From the NCBI GenBank assembly GCA_005502875.1, contig SCMV01000006.1:48857-112856 (forward strand): DNA of 64,000 nt, written 5' to 3'. Position numbers and translations under genes: made by a program. Shown here in pieces: positions 55,608 to 64,000 of this stretch. This DNA is from Comamonadaceae bacterium 2PF (lineage in GTDB: Bacteria; Pseudomonadota; Gammaproteobacteria; Burkholderiales; Burkholderiaceae_C). Under the pieces are notes generated by a model. The model was not told the origin of the DNA. It made no database searches and was given only the letters and a program-made list of their open reading frames with translations. The stretch's first letter is position 1. Each line of letters begins with the position of its first letter.

Positions 55608-57266
55608 TCAGGCGGCCAGCGGCTCGGCCATGGGAGCGGCCGCGTTGGAGGGGGTGGCAGGCGAGGCGCCGCCAGGTGAGTTGTCGGGCGCGACCGAAGC
55701 AGCTTGACCCACGCTCGAAGGCCAAACGGGGATGGCCCAGCGCCGGTGGCTGTCTTGAACGAGCCCGACCAGCGCCGGCACGGGCTGCGGTGCCCCGTCG
55801 TCCGAGGGATGCGCGCCTTGTCGCACAACGGTCGCAGCCAGCACCACCGGCACCAAGGCACGGGCGATGCCCAGCTCGCCCCAAGCGTCGCCCAGGCGCA
55901 GCACAGACTGCATGGCGTCGGCATCGGGTTGCAGGGCCTGGAAGGCCTCGAACAGCTCGCTGGTGCGCCCAGGTCGGTGATCGGCGTCTGAAAGGCACCA
56001 CCAGGCGCCCTGACCGATCGGGTCTCGTGCGTCCCGAGCCCAAGGCAAGAGCACGTGCTGCATCGCCGAGGTGAGTTCATCCGCCCCGGGCCGCCCCGCC
56101 CGATCGGCTGACCGCTGGCGGCGTGTGGAACCGGGCATGCCCAACCACGGGTGCTGGGCATCGGCCAGGCGCTTGGCCATCGGGGCATTGGCCAGGAGCA
56201 TGCCGGCTGCGCCCTCGCCTGGCACGCGGCCACCCTGATGCTGGGTGGTGAACAGCTCGCCCCGAGCCTGCATCCCCGCCACGCAGCCCTCATCGACCAG
56301 GCTGTGCGCGGCCAGCACCAGCAGCAATCGCGGCCTCGATTCAGCGTGCAGCTCGCTCAAGCGGGGCAGCAGCTGGTCCCAGCCGGCTTCGGGGCTTTCG
56401 ATCGATGCCACCGACCAGCGGGGCTCGACCGAGCCCGAAGCCCGGGCCCAATCCAGCGCGGCACCCGACTGCTGACGCAGCCAATCCACGAACAAGGCGC
56501 GGTGCGCGTCCTGCCAATCGGCAGGCACCCAGACCTGGATGTCGAGGGCCGGCGCGAGTTCCCGGCGGCGCAAGGCGAGGTCGCGATCGCCGGGATGGCC
56601 CACCCCTGACAGGAAGGTTGCGCCACCCTCGCCCTGCAACGACGAGGTGGTGTGTGCACCGAGCAGCTCGCTCGCATCGGCTGCAGGCAAGGCCGACAAC
56701 AAGCGGTGCAAAGGCGCTTCGATCAAAGCCATCGCTCGCAGCAGTGACTCCGGCAAGGACGGGTCGGTGACTTCCGCGTGGGCGTCAAGCCAGTCCTGGG
56801 TGGACAGCTCGGGCATGCGGGAGCTGAATATCGGCATGCCATCGGCGTCCTGGAGTTGCGGGTCAAGGCCGGGGCGCAATTGCCCTGAACGCAAAGCCAG
56901 CCAGGCCGACTCGGCTTCGTCGCCTTGGGGCAAGGTCAGCGCTTCGGCCAGGATGCATGCGAAACCCAAAGGCGTGCCGCGCAGGTCGGTGCCGCCCACA
57001 GCGTTTGGCCCGGGAACGGACTCTTGGGCGGCGGGCGCAGCAGGCGGTGCCTCAACGGGCTTTGCCGACCAGTTGCGCAAACGCCCCGAGCCCCACCAGG
57101 CCAGCCAGGCAACGACCGTCAGCCCCACCGGCAACAGGATGAGTTGCGTGGCCACTTCTTCGCTGTTGACCGGCTGCTGGCTGCGATACCACTGCCACAG
57201 CGTCACCACCCAGACGGTGACGAAAATGACGAGCCCCAACCCGGCTGCCTTGACTGCCTTGGACAT
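55608..57266 (-). CDS. Hypothetical membrane protein of the type VI locus
   Basis: A 552-residue protein with two N-terminal membrane helices (GLGLVIFVTVWVVTLWQWY and LILLPVGLTVVAWLAWWGSG) and a soluble remainder of mixed helix, rich in Ala, Pro and Trp, with no motif I recognise. Its C-terminal peptide ASPATPSNAAAPMA is nearly the same as one in TssM. It lies 33 bases upstream of tssM in the same direction. Similar unnamed proteins occur beside tssM in related type VI loci, so a structural role is inferred. It is not TssL by sequence. Confidence 0.7.
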   Translation of the reverse strand: MSKAVKAAGLGLVIFVTVWVVTLWQWYRSQQPVNSEEVATQLILLPVGLTVVAWLAWWGSGRLRNWSAKPVEAPPAAPAAQESVPGPNAVGGTDLRGTPLGFACILAEALTLPQGDEAESAWLALRSGQLRPGLDPQLQDADGMPIFSSRMPELSTQDWLDAHAEVTDPSLPESLLRAMALIEAPLHRLLSALPAADASELLGAHTTSSLQGEGGATFLSGVGHPGDRDLALRRRELAPALDIQVWVPADWQDAHRALFVDWLRQQSGAALDWARASGSVEPRWSVASIESPEAGWDQLLPRLSELHAESRPRLLLVLAAHSLVDEGCVAGMQARGELFTTQHQGGRVPGEGAAGMLLANAPMAKRLADAQHPWLGMPGSTRRQRSADRAGRPGADELTSAMQHVLLPWARDARDPIGQGAWWCLSDADHRPGRTSELFEAFQALQPDADAMQSVLRLGDAWGELGIARALVPVVLAATVVRQGAHPSDDGAPQPVPALVGLVQDSHRRWAIPVWPSSVGQAASVAPDNSPGGASPATPSNAAAPMAEPLAA

Positions 57267-57377
57267 GCCTTGCCGCACGGGCCCGATCGAGCCCGCACTC
57301 CCTGATTGATCGGTTTGATGATGCTTGCCGCCATAGGATGTCTTGGCGGCGCGGCCCGAGTCTAAGCGCTGGGGAAT

Positions 57378-57402
57378 GGGGGCTTGCCCCCCTCACGAGG
57401 GG
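57378..57402. repeat. Two overlapping GC hairpins
   Basis: GGGGGC-TT-GCCCCC (57378-57391) and CCCCTC-AC-GAGGGG (57389-57402) share bases, so only one can form at a time. They lie in the 194-base gap between the M15 peptidase and the 552-residue gene. This may terminate or attenuate the transcript that crosses the gap; there is no T-run. Confidence 0.35.
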
Positions 57403-57460
57403 TGGGTCGTTACAAGCTGTGTCACCTCGGGTTCCCGCATGCCCCCAGGCCACGGCGGCC

Positions 57461-58234
57461 TCAATGCGCCGCTTGAGGCGCTTTGGGCAGCCGCACGCCG
57501 GGCTTGCGCCACTCCACGTGCCCGAAATCCATCAGGCGCCATCGCCCGCCCCAGGTCAGCCCATGCTGCTCGGCCACCTGGCCATACAGCTCGTAACCAC
57601 GCATGGCCCAGGGGTCTCGCTCCGAAATGACCAGGCGCCCATCGCGCAAGAAGGCGCAATCGGCAGCCAGCCCATGCTGGTGGTAGCTCTGCCCAGGCGC
57701 CGCGCCAGTGACGTTCGGCCCGCGTGCCAGCAACACCGCCTGCCGCTCAGGACTGCGGTAGCCCTCCAGCAAGGCCATGTCGTATCCATGGACCTCCTTC
57801 ATCACCTTGAAGACGCGCAGCAGTGCCTGCACGAAGTCCGCGTCCATGCGTTCCCAGCGGCGATCCGCGCTGGACAGCATGGGCCTGATCACCTCGGCCT
57901 CGGCCTCGGCCGCAACGAACAACTCTGGCGGCGGCGATGGCGGCGGCACCAGTTGCTCGCCGCGCAGCAACTCGCTCACCTGTGCGTTGACCCCGAGGGC
58001 GCTGTCGTCGAATGCATCCGCTTGTTGGGGGCGCCAGCCAACCCAGGCCCACATCAGCAAGGCCGGCAGCAGCAGCAACAAAACCGACAACCACCACACC
58101 CGGAACCGCCCGAGCAGCCCGCGTGAGGCCAAGCCCAAACGGGCCCCGCGGCCACGCCACCACATCGGGAACGCGAGCGCAGACAACAACAAGCTGCCCA
58201 GCGCGAACCAGGCCAGTACCCACCCCAGATGCAT
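57461..58234 (-). CDS. TagX-like M15 peptidoglycan endopeptidase of the type VI locus
   Basis: A 257-residue protein. Two N-terminal helices (to about residue 66) anchor a periplasmic peptidase domain with the M15 zinc motif SYHQHGLAADC (His185, Asp192) and FGHVEW (His239). TagX of Acinetobacter, another M15 L,D-endopeptidase, cuts the wall to let the type VI complex through; position next to tssM genes supports that job here. The start ATG at 58234 has AGGG upstream. The much longer frame upstream is non-coding. Confidence 0.85.
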   Translation of the reverse strand: MHLGWVLAWFALGSLLLSALAFPMWWRGRGARLGLASRGLLGRFRVWWLSVLLLLLPALLMWAWVGWRPQQADAFDDSALGVNAQVSELLRGEQLVPPPSPPPELFVAAEAEAEVIRPMLSSADRRWERMDADFVQALLRVFKVMKEVHGYDMALLEGYRSPERQAVLLARGPNVTGAAPGQSYHQHGLAADCAFLRDGRLVISERDPWAMRGYELYGQVAEQHGLTWGGRWRLMDFGHVEWRKPGVRLPKAPQAAH

Positions 58235-58342
58235 GATCCCTGTAACGATTGATTGCAAACCCGCCTCCGAGCGTTGGAGGCGGCATGTCCGCTCTTTAGA
58301 ATGCGGCGATTGTTCATCAAAAAAAGAATTCGGGAGCCCGTC

Positions 58343-59209
58343 GTGACACGCGACACCCACACCACCGGTTCGGCCCGCCAGGCTGGCCGACGACACCTTC
58401 GCCCAGATCCAGGTCGCCCCAGCCTGTTTGCGGACTTCGACCAGGAATCGGTGGAAGACGTCGACCCGCAACGCATCCGCCTGCTCTCCACCCTGGAATC
58501 CCAACGAGGCTTGCGTCGGCGTCCGCACGCCAGGCGCTTGCCAACCGGCCGCACCCATCCGTGGTTGACGCGCGCCCTCATGGTGGCCATGGGGCTTGGC
58601 ATGCTGGTGATGCTCCTGAGCTTCATCCAGTTGCTCCGGCGCCCGCCCCCCGCAGCGCCAACTCAGCCCTCCGTGGCGCTCGGCGCGGCACCGTCTCGGT
58701 CCGGTGAAGCCAGCGTTGATCACTTGGCGCAGCTGGCTGTCAAGTCCGCCTCCGAAGCCGCAGAAATCATCGACCTGTCGCCTCCAGCGGTTGGCGTCAC
58801 GCAAACGGTGGTGCCCACGCAAGGGCCGGCGACATCGGCCATCGGCGCGCAGGCGCTCGCCCAGCCCGGCTCGTCGTCGGGCCAGGTTGCGGCAACGCCA
58901 GCGTCTGAGCGTGCGGCGGCAGCCCTGGCCAACGAACCAGACCGCACCGCCAAAACAGCCAAACCAGGCGTCCACCGCGCCAACACCAGCGCCAACACCA
59001 TCACCAGCGCCAAACGCGACGCCGTGAGCTCGCCGGACGACGTTGCGTTGGTGGAGGCCATGCTGGCCCATGCCGGCCCGCGCAAGGCGCCGCCCTCTCC
59101 GACCGTGGCGCTGCAGCAATGCGGCACCGGCACGTCGCCTCAAACCTCGGTCTGTCGGGCCAAGGTCTGCGTGCAGCACCCCTCCCTGCCGGCCTGCCAC
59201 GCACCCTGA
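58343..59209 (+). CDS. Hypothetical membrane protein with Cys-rich C-terminus
   Basis: A 288-residue protein, not recognised. About 85 polar residues precede one helix (ALMVAMGLGMLVMLLSFIQLL), then a low-complexity Ala/Ser/Thr/Pro region and a short C-terminus with four Cys in CX10CX4CX8C (Cys260, 271, 276, 285), likely disulphide-linked if periplasmic. The start is GTG 58343 with GGGAG six bases upstream; an ATG at 58301 is an alternative. It diverges from the M15 peptidase, so it probably belongs to the type VI locus. Confidence 0.55.
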   Translation: MTRDTHTTGSARQAGRRHLRPDPGRPSLFADFDQESVEDVDPQRIRLLSTLESQRGLRRRPHARRLPTGRTHPWLTRALMVAMGLGMLVMLLSFIQLLRRPPPAAPTQPSVALGAAPSRSGEASVDHLAQLAVKSASEAAEIIDLSPPAVGVTQTVVPTQGPATSAIGAQALAQPGSSSGQVAATPASERAAAALANEPDRTAKTAKPGVHRANTSANTITSAKRDAVSSPDDVALVEAMLAHAGPRKAPPSPTVALQQCGTGTSPQTSVCRAKVCVQHPSLPACHAP

Positions 59210-59365
59210 TCGCCAAAGGGGCGAACAGGCTTTGACGACAGGTTGCCCTGCGCCGCATGCGGGCTCCGCACCGGGCGTGTGCACAATGCGGTCACAGTCG
59301 CTAGGATGCGTGCTCCCACAACCGGTGGGCGCCCGCGCCGCGCGACCGCCCTGTCAGGATTGCCC

Positions 59366-60112
59366 ATGACCACGCCCACGCTCCGAGCCATCGACCCCCA
59401 CGCCCCGCAAGCTGCTCACCATGAGGGCGATGGCGTGCCCGTCTCGGTGCGCATCCGCGAACGCATCAAAGCCGCTGAAAAGCGCTTTCACGCCAACGAC
59501 AACATCGCCGAGTTCATCGAGCCCGGCGAGTTGGAAAAGCTCCTGGACGAGGTCGCTGGCAAGCTGGGCGGCGTGCTCGAGAGCCTGGTCATCGACACCG
59601 ACAGCGACCACAACACCCAGGACACGGCACGGCGGGTTGCCAAGATGTACCTGGGCGAGATCTTCAAGGGCCGCTACCAAGCCGCGCCTTCGGTGACGGA
59701 GTTTCCCAATGTGGAACGCTTGAACGAGCTGATGATCGTCGGGCCCATCACCGTGCGCAGCGCATGCTCGCACCACCTGTGCCCCATCATCGGCCGCGTG
59801 TGGATCGGCGTGATGCCCAACGAACACTCCAACCTGATCGGCCTGTCGAAGTACGCTCGCCTGATCGACTGGATCATGAGCCGTCCGCAGATCCAGGAAG
59901 AAGCCGTGACCCAGGTCGCCGAATTGCTGCAAACGCGCATGAACCCGGACGGCCTGGCCGTGGTGATGGAGGCAGATCACTTCTGCATGCACTGGCGTGG
60001 CGTCAAGGACATGGACTCGAAGATGATCAACAGCGTGATGCGCGGCTCTTTCCTCAAAGACCCGAACCTGCGCCGTGAATTCCTGGCCCTCGTCAACCAA
60101 CGCAAAGGCTGA
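59366..60112 (+). CDS. folE: GTP cyclohydrolase I FolE
   Basis: A 248-residue enzyme converting GTP to dihydroneopterin triphosphate, first step of folate and pterin synthesis. Motifs: DTDSDHNTQDTARRVAKMYLGEIFKG (two stretches), the zinc segment SACSHHLCPIIG and ADHFCMHWRGV with the second Cys ligand (usual MRG is WRG). The N-terminal 40 residues are extra. It begins a four-gene plus-strand run with gaps of 6 and 4 bases then a 4-bp overlap. Confidence 0.95.
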   Translation: MTTPTLRAIDPHAPQAAHHEGDGVPVSVRIRERIKAAEKRFHANDNIAEFIEPGELEKLLDEVAGKLGGVLESLVIDTDSDHNTQDTARRVAKMYLGEIFKGRYQAAPSVTEFPNVERLNELMIVGPITVRSACSHHLCPIIGRVWIGVMPNEHSNLIGLSKYARLIDWIMSRPQIQEEAVTQVAELLQTRMNPDGLAVVMEADHFCMHWRGVKDMDSKMINSVMRGSFLKDPNLRREFLALVNQRKG

Positions 60113-60118
60113 TCGAAC

Positions 60119-60547
60119 ATGCTGGTCCGACTGCTGTACGCGAGCCGCGCCAAAGAGCCCCTCACACCCGAGGTGATCGACGCGATCTTGCAGGCCTCTC
60201 GCAAGGGCAACCCGGCGTCAGGCGTCACAGGGCTCCTTTGCCACAGTGGCGACGTCTTCATGCAAGTGCTCGAAGGTGGCCGCGACGTGGTGAGCGCGCT
60301 CTACAACCGCATTGCCAACGACCCACGCCACACCGACGTGATCCTGCTGCATTACGAGGAAATCACCGAGCGGCGCTTCGCTGGCTGGTCCATGGGCCAG
60401 GTCAACCTGGCGCGCGTGAACCCAGCCATCTTGCTGAAGTACTCGACCAAGGCCGAGCTCGACCCGTACGCCAGCTGCGGCCAGGCCTCGATGGCCATGC
60501 TCGAAGAGCTGATTGCCACGGCCTCCATTGCCAGCCGAACCTGCTGA
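60119..60547 (+). CDS. BLUF-domain blue-light photoreceptor
   Basis: A 142-residue protein with a complete BLUF domain: flavin-contacting Tyr7 in RLLYASRA, Asn31 in GNPASGVTGLL, Gln49 in FMQVLEGG and FAGWSMG late in the domain. BLUF proteins bind FAD and switch by hydrogen-bond rearrangement under blue light. The remaining 45 residues are a short helical cap, as in PixD-type short BLUF proteins, so it must signal through a partner. It starts 6 bases after folE. Confidence 0.93.
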   Translation: MLVRLLYASRAKEPLTPEVIDAILQASRKGNPASGVTGLLCHSGDVFMQVLEGGRDVVSALYNRIANDPRHTDVILLHYEEITERRFAGWSMGQVNLARVNPAILLKYSTKAELDPYASCGQASMAMLEELIATASIASRTC

Positions 60548-60551
60548 GCCG

Positions 60552-61523
60552 GTGAGCCTGCCCGAGGCGCTCCTGGGCCTGGACTTCAGTTGTGCCCCCA
60601 GCGCCCGCAAGCCGCTGACCCTGGCACGGGGCCGACGAGTCGGGTCCGTGGTGCGACTCGAAGGCGTCGACGAGGTGCTCAGCCTCGAGGCCCTGGCCAC
60701 GCTGATCCAGCCAGGCTCGTTGGCTTTGCCCCGCGGCTTCGTCATGGGCTGCGACTTCCCATTCGGCCTGCCGCGTGCCTTCGTGCAAGCCCTGCGGTCG
60801 CATGGCCCGGGTGACCTGCCTGAACAGCTGACAACGCTGGCTTGTCCAGCTGCGTCGGCGGGCATGGGCACGTCAGCGGCCTCGCTGCCCGGGGCATCGC
60901 AAGCCGAGCGCCTGATCCTCGCCTTGCACAGGCATTGCGTTGACCGAGCCAGTTTCCAGCGCTTGGTGGATGGCTGGGGGCAGACCTGGCACACCGTCCG
61001 GCTTGCGGGCCCCAAGCTCCTGCACAGGCCGACCGATCAGGCCTCACCAGGGGTCTCCAGCACCAGCCCGCTGCAAACCCGCTACGTGCCCGTCGGCAAG
61101 ATGTACTTCGAAGGCATGAAACGCCTGGTCGACGCCGACCTCAGCCTGCCCGGCCTGCGCGCCGGTCGCCCCGACGCCATCGCCCTGGAAGCCTACCCCG
61201 GTTTGCTAGCCCATGAACTGCTGGGCCGGCGCAGCTACAAGAGTGACGCCAAGGCCGAGGCCGCGGCACAGCAGGCGCGGCTGATCGCCCGCATGGACAT
61301 GGTCGATGCGCTGGAGCAGGGACGCACCCGGCTGGGCCTGCGCCTCAAGCTCAGCCCCGCCCAGCGCGACCACCTGGTCGGCGACCCGAAAGGCGACCGG
61401 CTCGACGCCGTGCTCTGCCTGTTTCAGGCCGCCTGGGCCCACGCACAGCGTGAAGCAGGCCACACACGCTGGGGCCTGCCCGACGGCATCGACCCGGTCG
61501 AAGGATGGATACTCTCGGCATGA
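60552..61523 (+). CDS. DUF429 family protein
   Basis: A 323-residue protein matching DUF429, an RNase H-like fold family of unknown activity: LLGLDFSCAPSARKPLTLA, GCDFPFGLPRAFV, AIALEAYPGLLAHELLG, SYKSD and DRLDAVLCLFQAAW. The acidic residues in LGLDFS and DRLDA could form a metal site. The start is GTG 60552, 4 bases after the BLUF stop; no ATG is well placed. It overlaps the mutarotase gene by 4 bp. Confidence 0.78.
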   Translation: MSLPEALLGLDFSCAPSARKPLTLARGRRVGSVVRLEGVDEVLSLEALATLIQPGSLALPRGFVMGCDFPFGLPRAFVQALRSHGPGDLPEQLTTLACPAASAGMGTSAASLPGASQAERLILALHRHCVDRASFQRLVDGWGQTWHTVRLAGPKLLHRPTDQASPGVSSTSPLQTRYVPVGKMYFEGMKRLVDADLSLPGLRAGRPDAIALEAYPGLLAHELLGRRSYKSDAKAEAAAQQARLIARMDMVDALEQGRTRLGLRLKLSPAQRDHLVGDPKGDRLDAVLCLFQAAWAHAQREAGHTRWGLPDGIDPVEGWILSA

Positions 61524-62398
61524 ATCACACCGACAACCTGCCTGAACAATTCGAAGTGACCGAGGTGCTGGGCCAGCCGGCCATCGTGCTCAAAGCCCCC
61601 GATGGCTCGCGCGCCACCGTGCTGCTGCATGGCGCCCACGTGGTCTCCTGGGTGCCCGCTGGCGCCGACGAGCAGCTCTACCTGTCGCCCCAGGCCGTCG
61701 CCGGACCGGGCATGGCCGTGCGCGGTGGCGTGCCGGTCGTCTTCCCGCAGTTCGAGCTCATGGGCCCGGACACCTCGCTGCCCCGCCATGGCCTGGCCCG
61801 CACCCGCACTTGGGCCATCGATGGCGGCCGCGTGGGCGAGGAGCACGCCCAGGTGACCCTGGTGCTGACCGACGACGACACGACGCGTGCCCTGTGGCCG
61901 CACGGCTTCCGCCTGGAGCTCACCATCTCGATCGAGGCCAACCGGCTCGACCTTGAACTGCACGCCGAGAACACCGGAGAAACGGCCTGGTCCTTTGCGG
62001 CCGCGCTGCACACCTACCTGGCCGTGTCGGAGCTCACCCAGGTGCGCCTGCAGGGCTTGATCGGCCACCGCTTCATCGACCGCATCAACGGCGGCGAGAC
62101 CATCGAAGACCACCCCGAAAAGCGTTTCCACGGCGAAATCGACCGCATCTACGCCAACGTGAGGGAGCACCTGCTGCTGCGCGACGGCCCTCGCCGCCTG
62201 CGCATCGACCAGCAGGAAATGCCCGATGTGGTGGTCTGGAATCCCGGCGCCGACGGCGCTTCGCGCCTGGCTGACATGCCTGACGATGGCTGGCAGCACA
62301 TGCTGTGCCTGGAGGCTGCCCGCATCCTGGAGCCCGTCAAGCTGGCGCCTGGGCAAGACTGGGACGGGCGCCAGAGCCTGACGCTCGAAGCGTTCTGA
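61520..62398 (+). CDS. D-hexose-6-phosphate mutarotase (YeaD-type)
   Basis: A 292-residue aldose-1-epimerase-fold enzyme. Motifs: VLLHGAHVVSWVPAG, RGGVPVVFPQFE (active-site Arg), LPRHGLARTRTWAID, ALHTYLAVSELTQV and VVVWNPG. It interconverts alpha- and beta-glucose 6-phosphate. I use the ATG at 61520, whose bases overlap the DUF429 stop (ATGA); an ATG at 61505 is also in frame. It ends the folE-BLUF operon. Confidence 0.92.
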   Translation: MNHTDNLPEQFEVTEVLGQPAIVLKAPDGSRATVLLHGAHVVSWVPAGADEQLYLSPQAVAGPGMAVRGGVPVVFPQFELMGPDTSLPRHGLARTRTWAIDGGRVGEEHAQVTLVLTDDDTTRALWPHGFRLELTISIEANRLDLELHAENTGETAWSFAAALHTYLAVSELTQVRLQGLIGHRFIDRINGGETIEDHPEKRFHGEIDRIYANVREHLLLRDGPRRLRIDQQEMPDVVVWNPGADGASRLADMPDDGWQHMLCLEAARILEPVKLAPGQDWDGRQSLTLEAF

Positions 62399-62446
62399 AC
62401 GCTGACCGGCCCGGGTCGGCTCGGGTTGACTCGGGGCAGGTCCCGC

Positions 62447-63079
62447 TCAGGCGGGCTTGCCGAGCAACTGCCAGAGGTCGGCCGTGACCTTGTCCACGCC
62501 CATGCCGTAGCGAACGAACAGGCGAACGTGGCCTTCAGGGTCGAAGACGTAGGCCCCTGCCGTGTGGTCCATGGTGTAGTTGCCCTCGCTGGTGGGCACC
62601 TTCTGGAAAAAGACCTTGAACTCGCGCGCGGCGGCCTCGATCTGTTCGGCGGAGCCCGTCAGGCCAACAAAGCTCGGGTCCATCGCCTGCAGGTAGCCCT
62701 TGAGCACCTGGGGCGTGTCACGCGCCGGGTCGATGGAGATGAAGATGCCCTGCACTCGATCGCCATCGGGCCCCAGCCGGCGACGCACCTCGGCCAGCTC
62801 GGCCATGGTGGTCGGGCACACGTCGGGGCATTGCGTGAAGCCGAAGAACACAAACAAGACCTTGCCCTTGAACTCGGCAAGGTCTCGCTGGCGCCCATCG
62901 ACGTCTTTGAGCGAGAGCTTGCGCGCGTACTCGGCACCCGTGATGTCCACGCCGTTGAAGCTCAGTTTGGGCACACCCGGCTGACCGGCTTTGTCACAGG
63001 CGCTCAGCAGCGGCAAAGCCAGCAATGAGGTGGCTGCCGACAGCAGCAGGCTGCGGCGGGTCTGGTCGTTTCGGCTCAT
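62447..63079 (-). CDS. SCO1/SenC copper-delivery lipoprotein
   Basis: A 210-residue thioredoxin-fold protein that delivers copper to the CuA centre of cytochrome oxidase. A lipobox (LPLLSAC28) follows the signal peptide; metal ligands are Cys84 and Cys88 in TQCPDVCPT and His172 in MDHTAG. It lies 19 bases after ctaB on the same strand, the usual cox gene order. Confidence 0.95.
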   Translation of the reverse strand: MSRNDQTRRSLLLSAATSLLALPLLSACDKAGQPGVPKLSFNGVDITGAEYARKLSLKDVDGRQRDLAEFKGKVLFVFFGFTQCPDVCPTTMAELAEVRRRLGPDGDRVQGIFISIDPARDTPQVLKGYLQAMDPSFVGLTGSAEQIEAAAREFKVFFQKVPTSEGNYTMDHTAGAYVFDPEGHVRLFVRYGMGVDKVTADLWQLLGKPA

Positions 63080-63098
63080 GTCGGCTCAATCAGTCGGA

Positions 63099-63995
63099 TC
63101 AAATCACCCAGTAGTGATCGACCAGCAAGGCCGCGAACATCAACATCAGGTGGATGATGGAGAAGCGGAAGGTCTTGCGGGCCAGCTCATCACTGTAACG
63201 CCGCCAGAGCCTGAAGGCGTAGGCCATGAACATCAGGCCCAACACCACCGCCGACACCAGGTAGATCCAGCCACTCATGCCGTAGATGAAAGGCAGCAGG
63301 CTGCCCGCCAGCAAGATGATGGTGTAGAGGAACACGTGCAGCCGCGTGAACTCATTGCCGTGCGTGACGGGCAACATGGGCAGGCCGGCGCGTGCGTAGT
63401 CCTCGACGCGGTAGAGCGCCAGGGCCCAGAAGTGCGGCGGCGTCCACAGGAAGATGATGAGGCACAGCATCAGCGCCTCCGGGTCGACCGAGCCGCGCAT
63501 GGCCGCCCAGCCCAACACCGGCGGCATCGCGCCCGAGGCCCCGCCGATGACGATGTTCTGCGGCGTCATGGGCTTGAGCACCACGGTGTAGACGATGGCG
63601 TAGCCCACGAAGGTGGCCAGCGTGAGCCACATCGTCAGCAGGTTGACCCACAGCCCGAGGATGAGCATGCCAGCCGCGCACAGCGTGCCGCTGAAGACCA
63701 GGGTTTGCGTGCGGCTGAGCTCGCCCCGTGCGGTGGGTCGCCAGGCCGTGCGCTTCATGCGCGCGTCGATGCCCTGCTCGATCAGGCAGTTGAAGGCGGC
63801 GGCCGAGCCAGCCACCAGCCAGATGCCGATGCAGGCGGCCAGGGCCGTGAGCGCCTCGGCGGCGGTGGGCACGCCAGGCACGGCCAGCAGCATGCCGATG
63901 ACGGCGCAAAAGACGATGAGTTGCACCACCCGCGGCTTGGTCAGCACGTGGTACTGGTGGAACTTGGACGGCTGGCGGGTGGCGGGCACGGCCAC
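63099..63995 (-). CDS. ctaB: Protoheme IX farnesyltransferase CtaB
   Basis: A UbiA-family membrane prenyltransferase that makes haem O from haem B. The read frame gives 298 residues with about nine helices, the first Asp-rich motif region [19 protein letters not shown] and the second around [20 protein letters not shown]. The most upstream start I can see is a GTG at 63995, five bases from the window edge, so the true start may be outside. Copper chaperone sco1 follows. Confidence 0.94.
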   Translation of the reverse strand: MAVPATRQPSKFHQYHVLTKPRVVQLIVFCAVIGMLLAVPGVPTAAEALTALAACIGIWLVAGSAAAFNCLIEQGIDARMKRTAWRPTARGELSRTQTLVFSGTLCAAGMLILGLWVNLLTMWLTLATFVGYAIVYTVVLKPMTPQNIVIGGASGAMPPVLGWAAMRGSVDPEALMLCLIIFLWTPPHFWALALYRVEDYARAGLPMLPVTHGNEFTRLHVFLYTIILLAGSLLPFIYGMSGWIYLVSAVVLGLMFMAYAFRLWRRYSDELARKTFRFSIIHLMLMFAALLVDHYWVI

Positions 63996-64000
63996 GGGGG

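Noticed and set aside
57461..59284. 607-residue version of the M15 peptidase
   Set aside because: The upstream part is antisense to the Cys-rich gene and unconserved; the ATG at 58234 gives the membrane anchor plus peptidase domain.

Overview
The window is high-GC, densely packed bacterial chromosome from a betaproteobacterium of the order Burkholderiales, most likely a Leptothrix/Rubrivivax/Aquabacterium-like lineage. The evidence is the gene content: an flhB-flhA-flhF flagellar block, ybgC-tolQRA, sixA-ppk1, oxyR-recG, queA-tgt, ctaB-sco1, a type VI secretion block and three PEP-CTERM sorting-signal proteins. The species assignment is inference. I saw no rRNA, tRNA, transposase, phage gene or CRISPR array. 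No gap between the chosen gene ends exceeds about 285 bases.

Layout. (1) 1-4896: flagellar export genes flhB, flhA and flhF on the minus strand, with flhB and flhA separated by an opposite-strand PEP-CTERM gene that has a CRP-like site upstream. (2) 5178-8794, plus strand: a DUF1631 protein, a glutathione transferase and a second PEP-CTERM protein. (3) 8874-13766, minus strand: the stress operon prkA(yeaG)-yeaH-spoVR. (4) 14042-17502: a GspE/PilB-type ATPase carrying four regular 30-residue MshEN-like repeats, beside a DUF692 relative that seems to have lost its metal site. (5) 17520-25966, minus strand: polA, ppk1, sixA, ybgC, tolQ, tolR, tolA. (6) 26039-33778: an outer-membrane barrel protein, homoserine kinase with a membrane partner, oxyR-recG, glpQ and a ceramidase-like membrane protein. 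(7) 33812-37913: small unknowns, OsmC, a lipoprotein and the queuosine genes queA-tgt. (8) 37970-44476: a membrane-anchored EEP hydrolase, a CAAX-type protease, an LplT-PlsC fusion, then a DUF2145/unknown/YiaA operon facing an XRE regulator across strong palindromes. (9) 44535-48520: a CoA transferase, a CAP-domain PEP-CTERM protein and tonB-exbB-exbD behind a good Fur box. (10) 48721-59209: an incomplete type VI secretion locus (tssA, OmpA-like, tagF, tssM, an unknown membrane protein, a TagX-like M15 peptidase and another unknown membrane protein). (11) 59366-62398: a tight operon folE - BLUF photoreceptor - DUF429 - hexose-6-phosphate mutarotase. (12) 62447-63995: sco1 and ctaB of cytochrome oxidase assembly.

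The most unusual features are the degenerate DUF692 protein, the four-repeat c-di-GMP-type ATPase, a near-identical C-terminal peptide shared by TssM and its neighbour, the Fur box between tonB and the type VI genes, and the BLUF receptor inside a folE operon.
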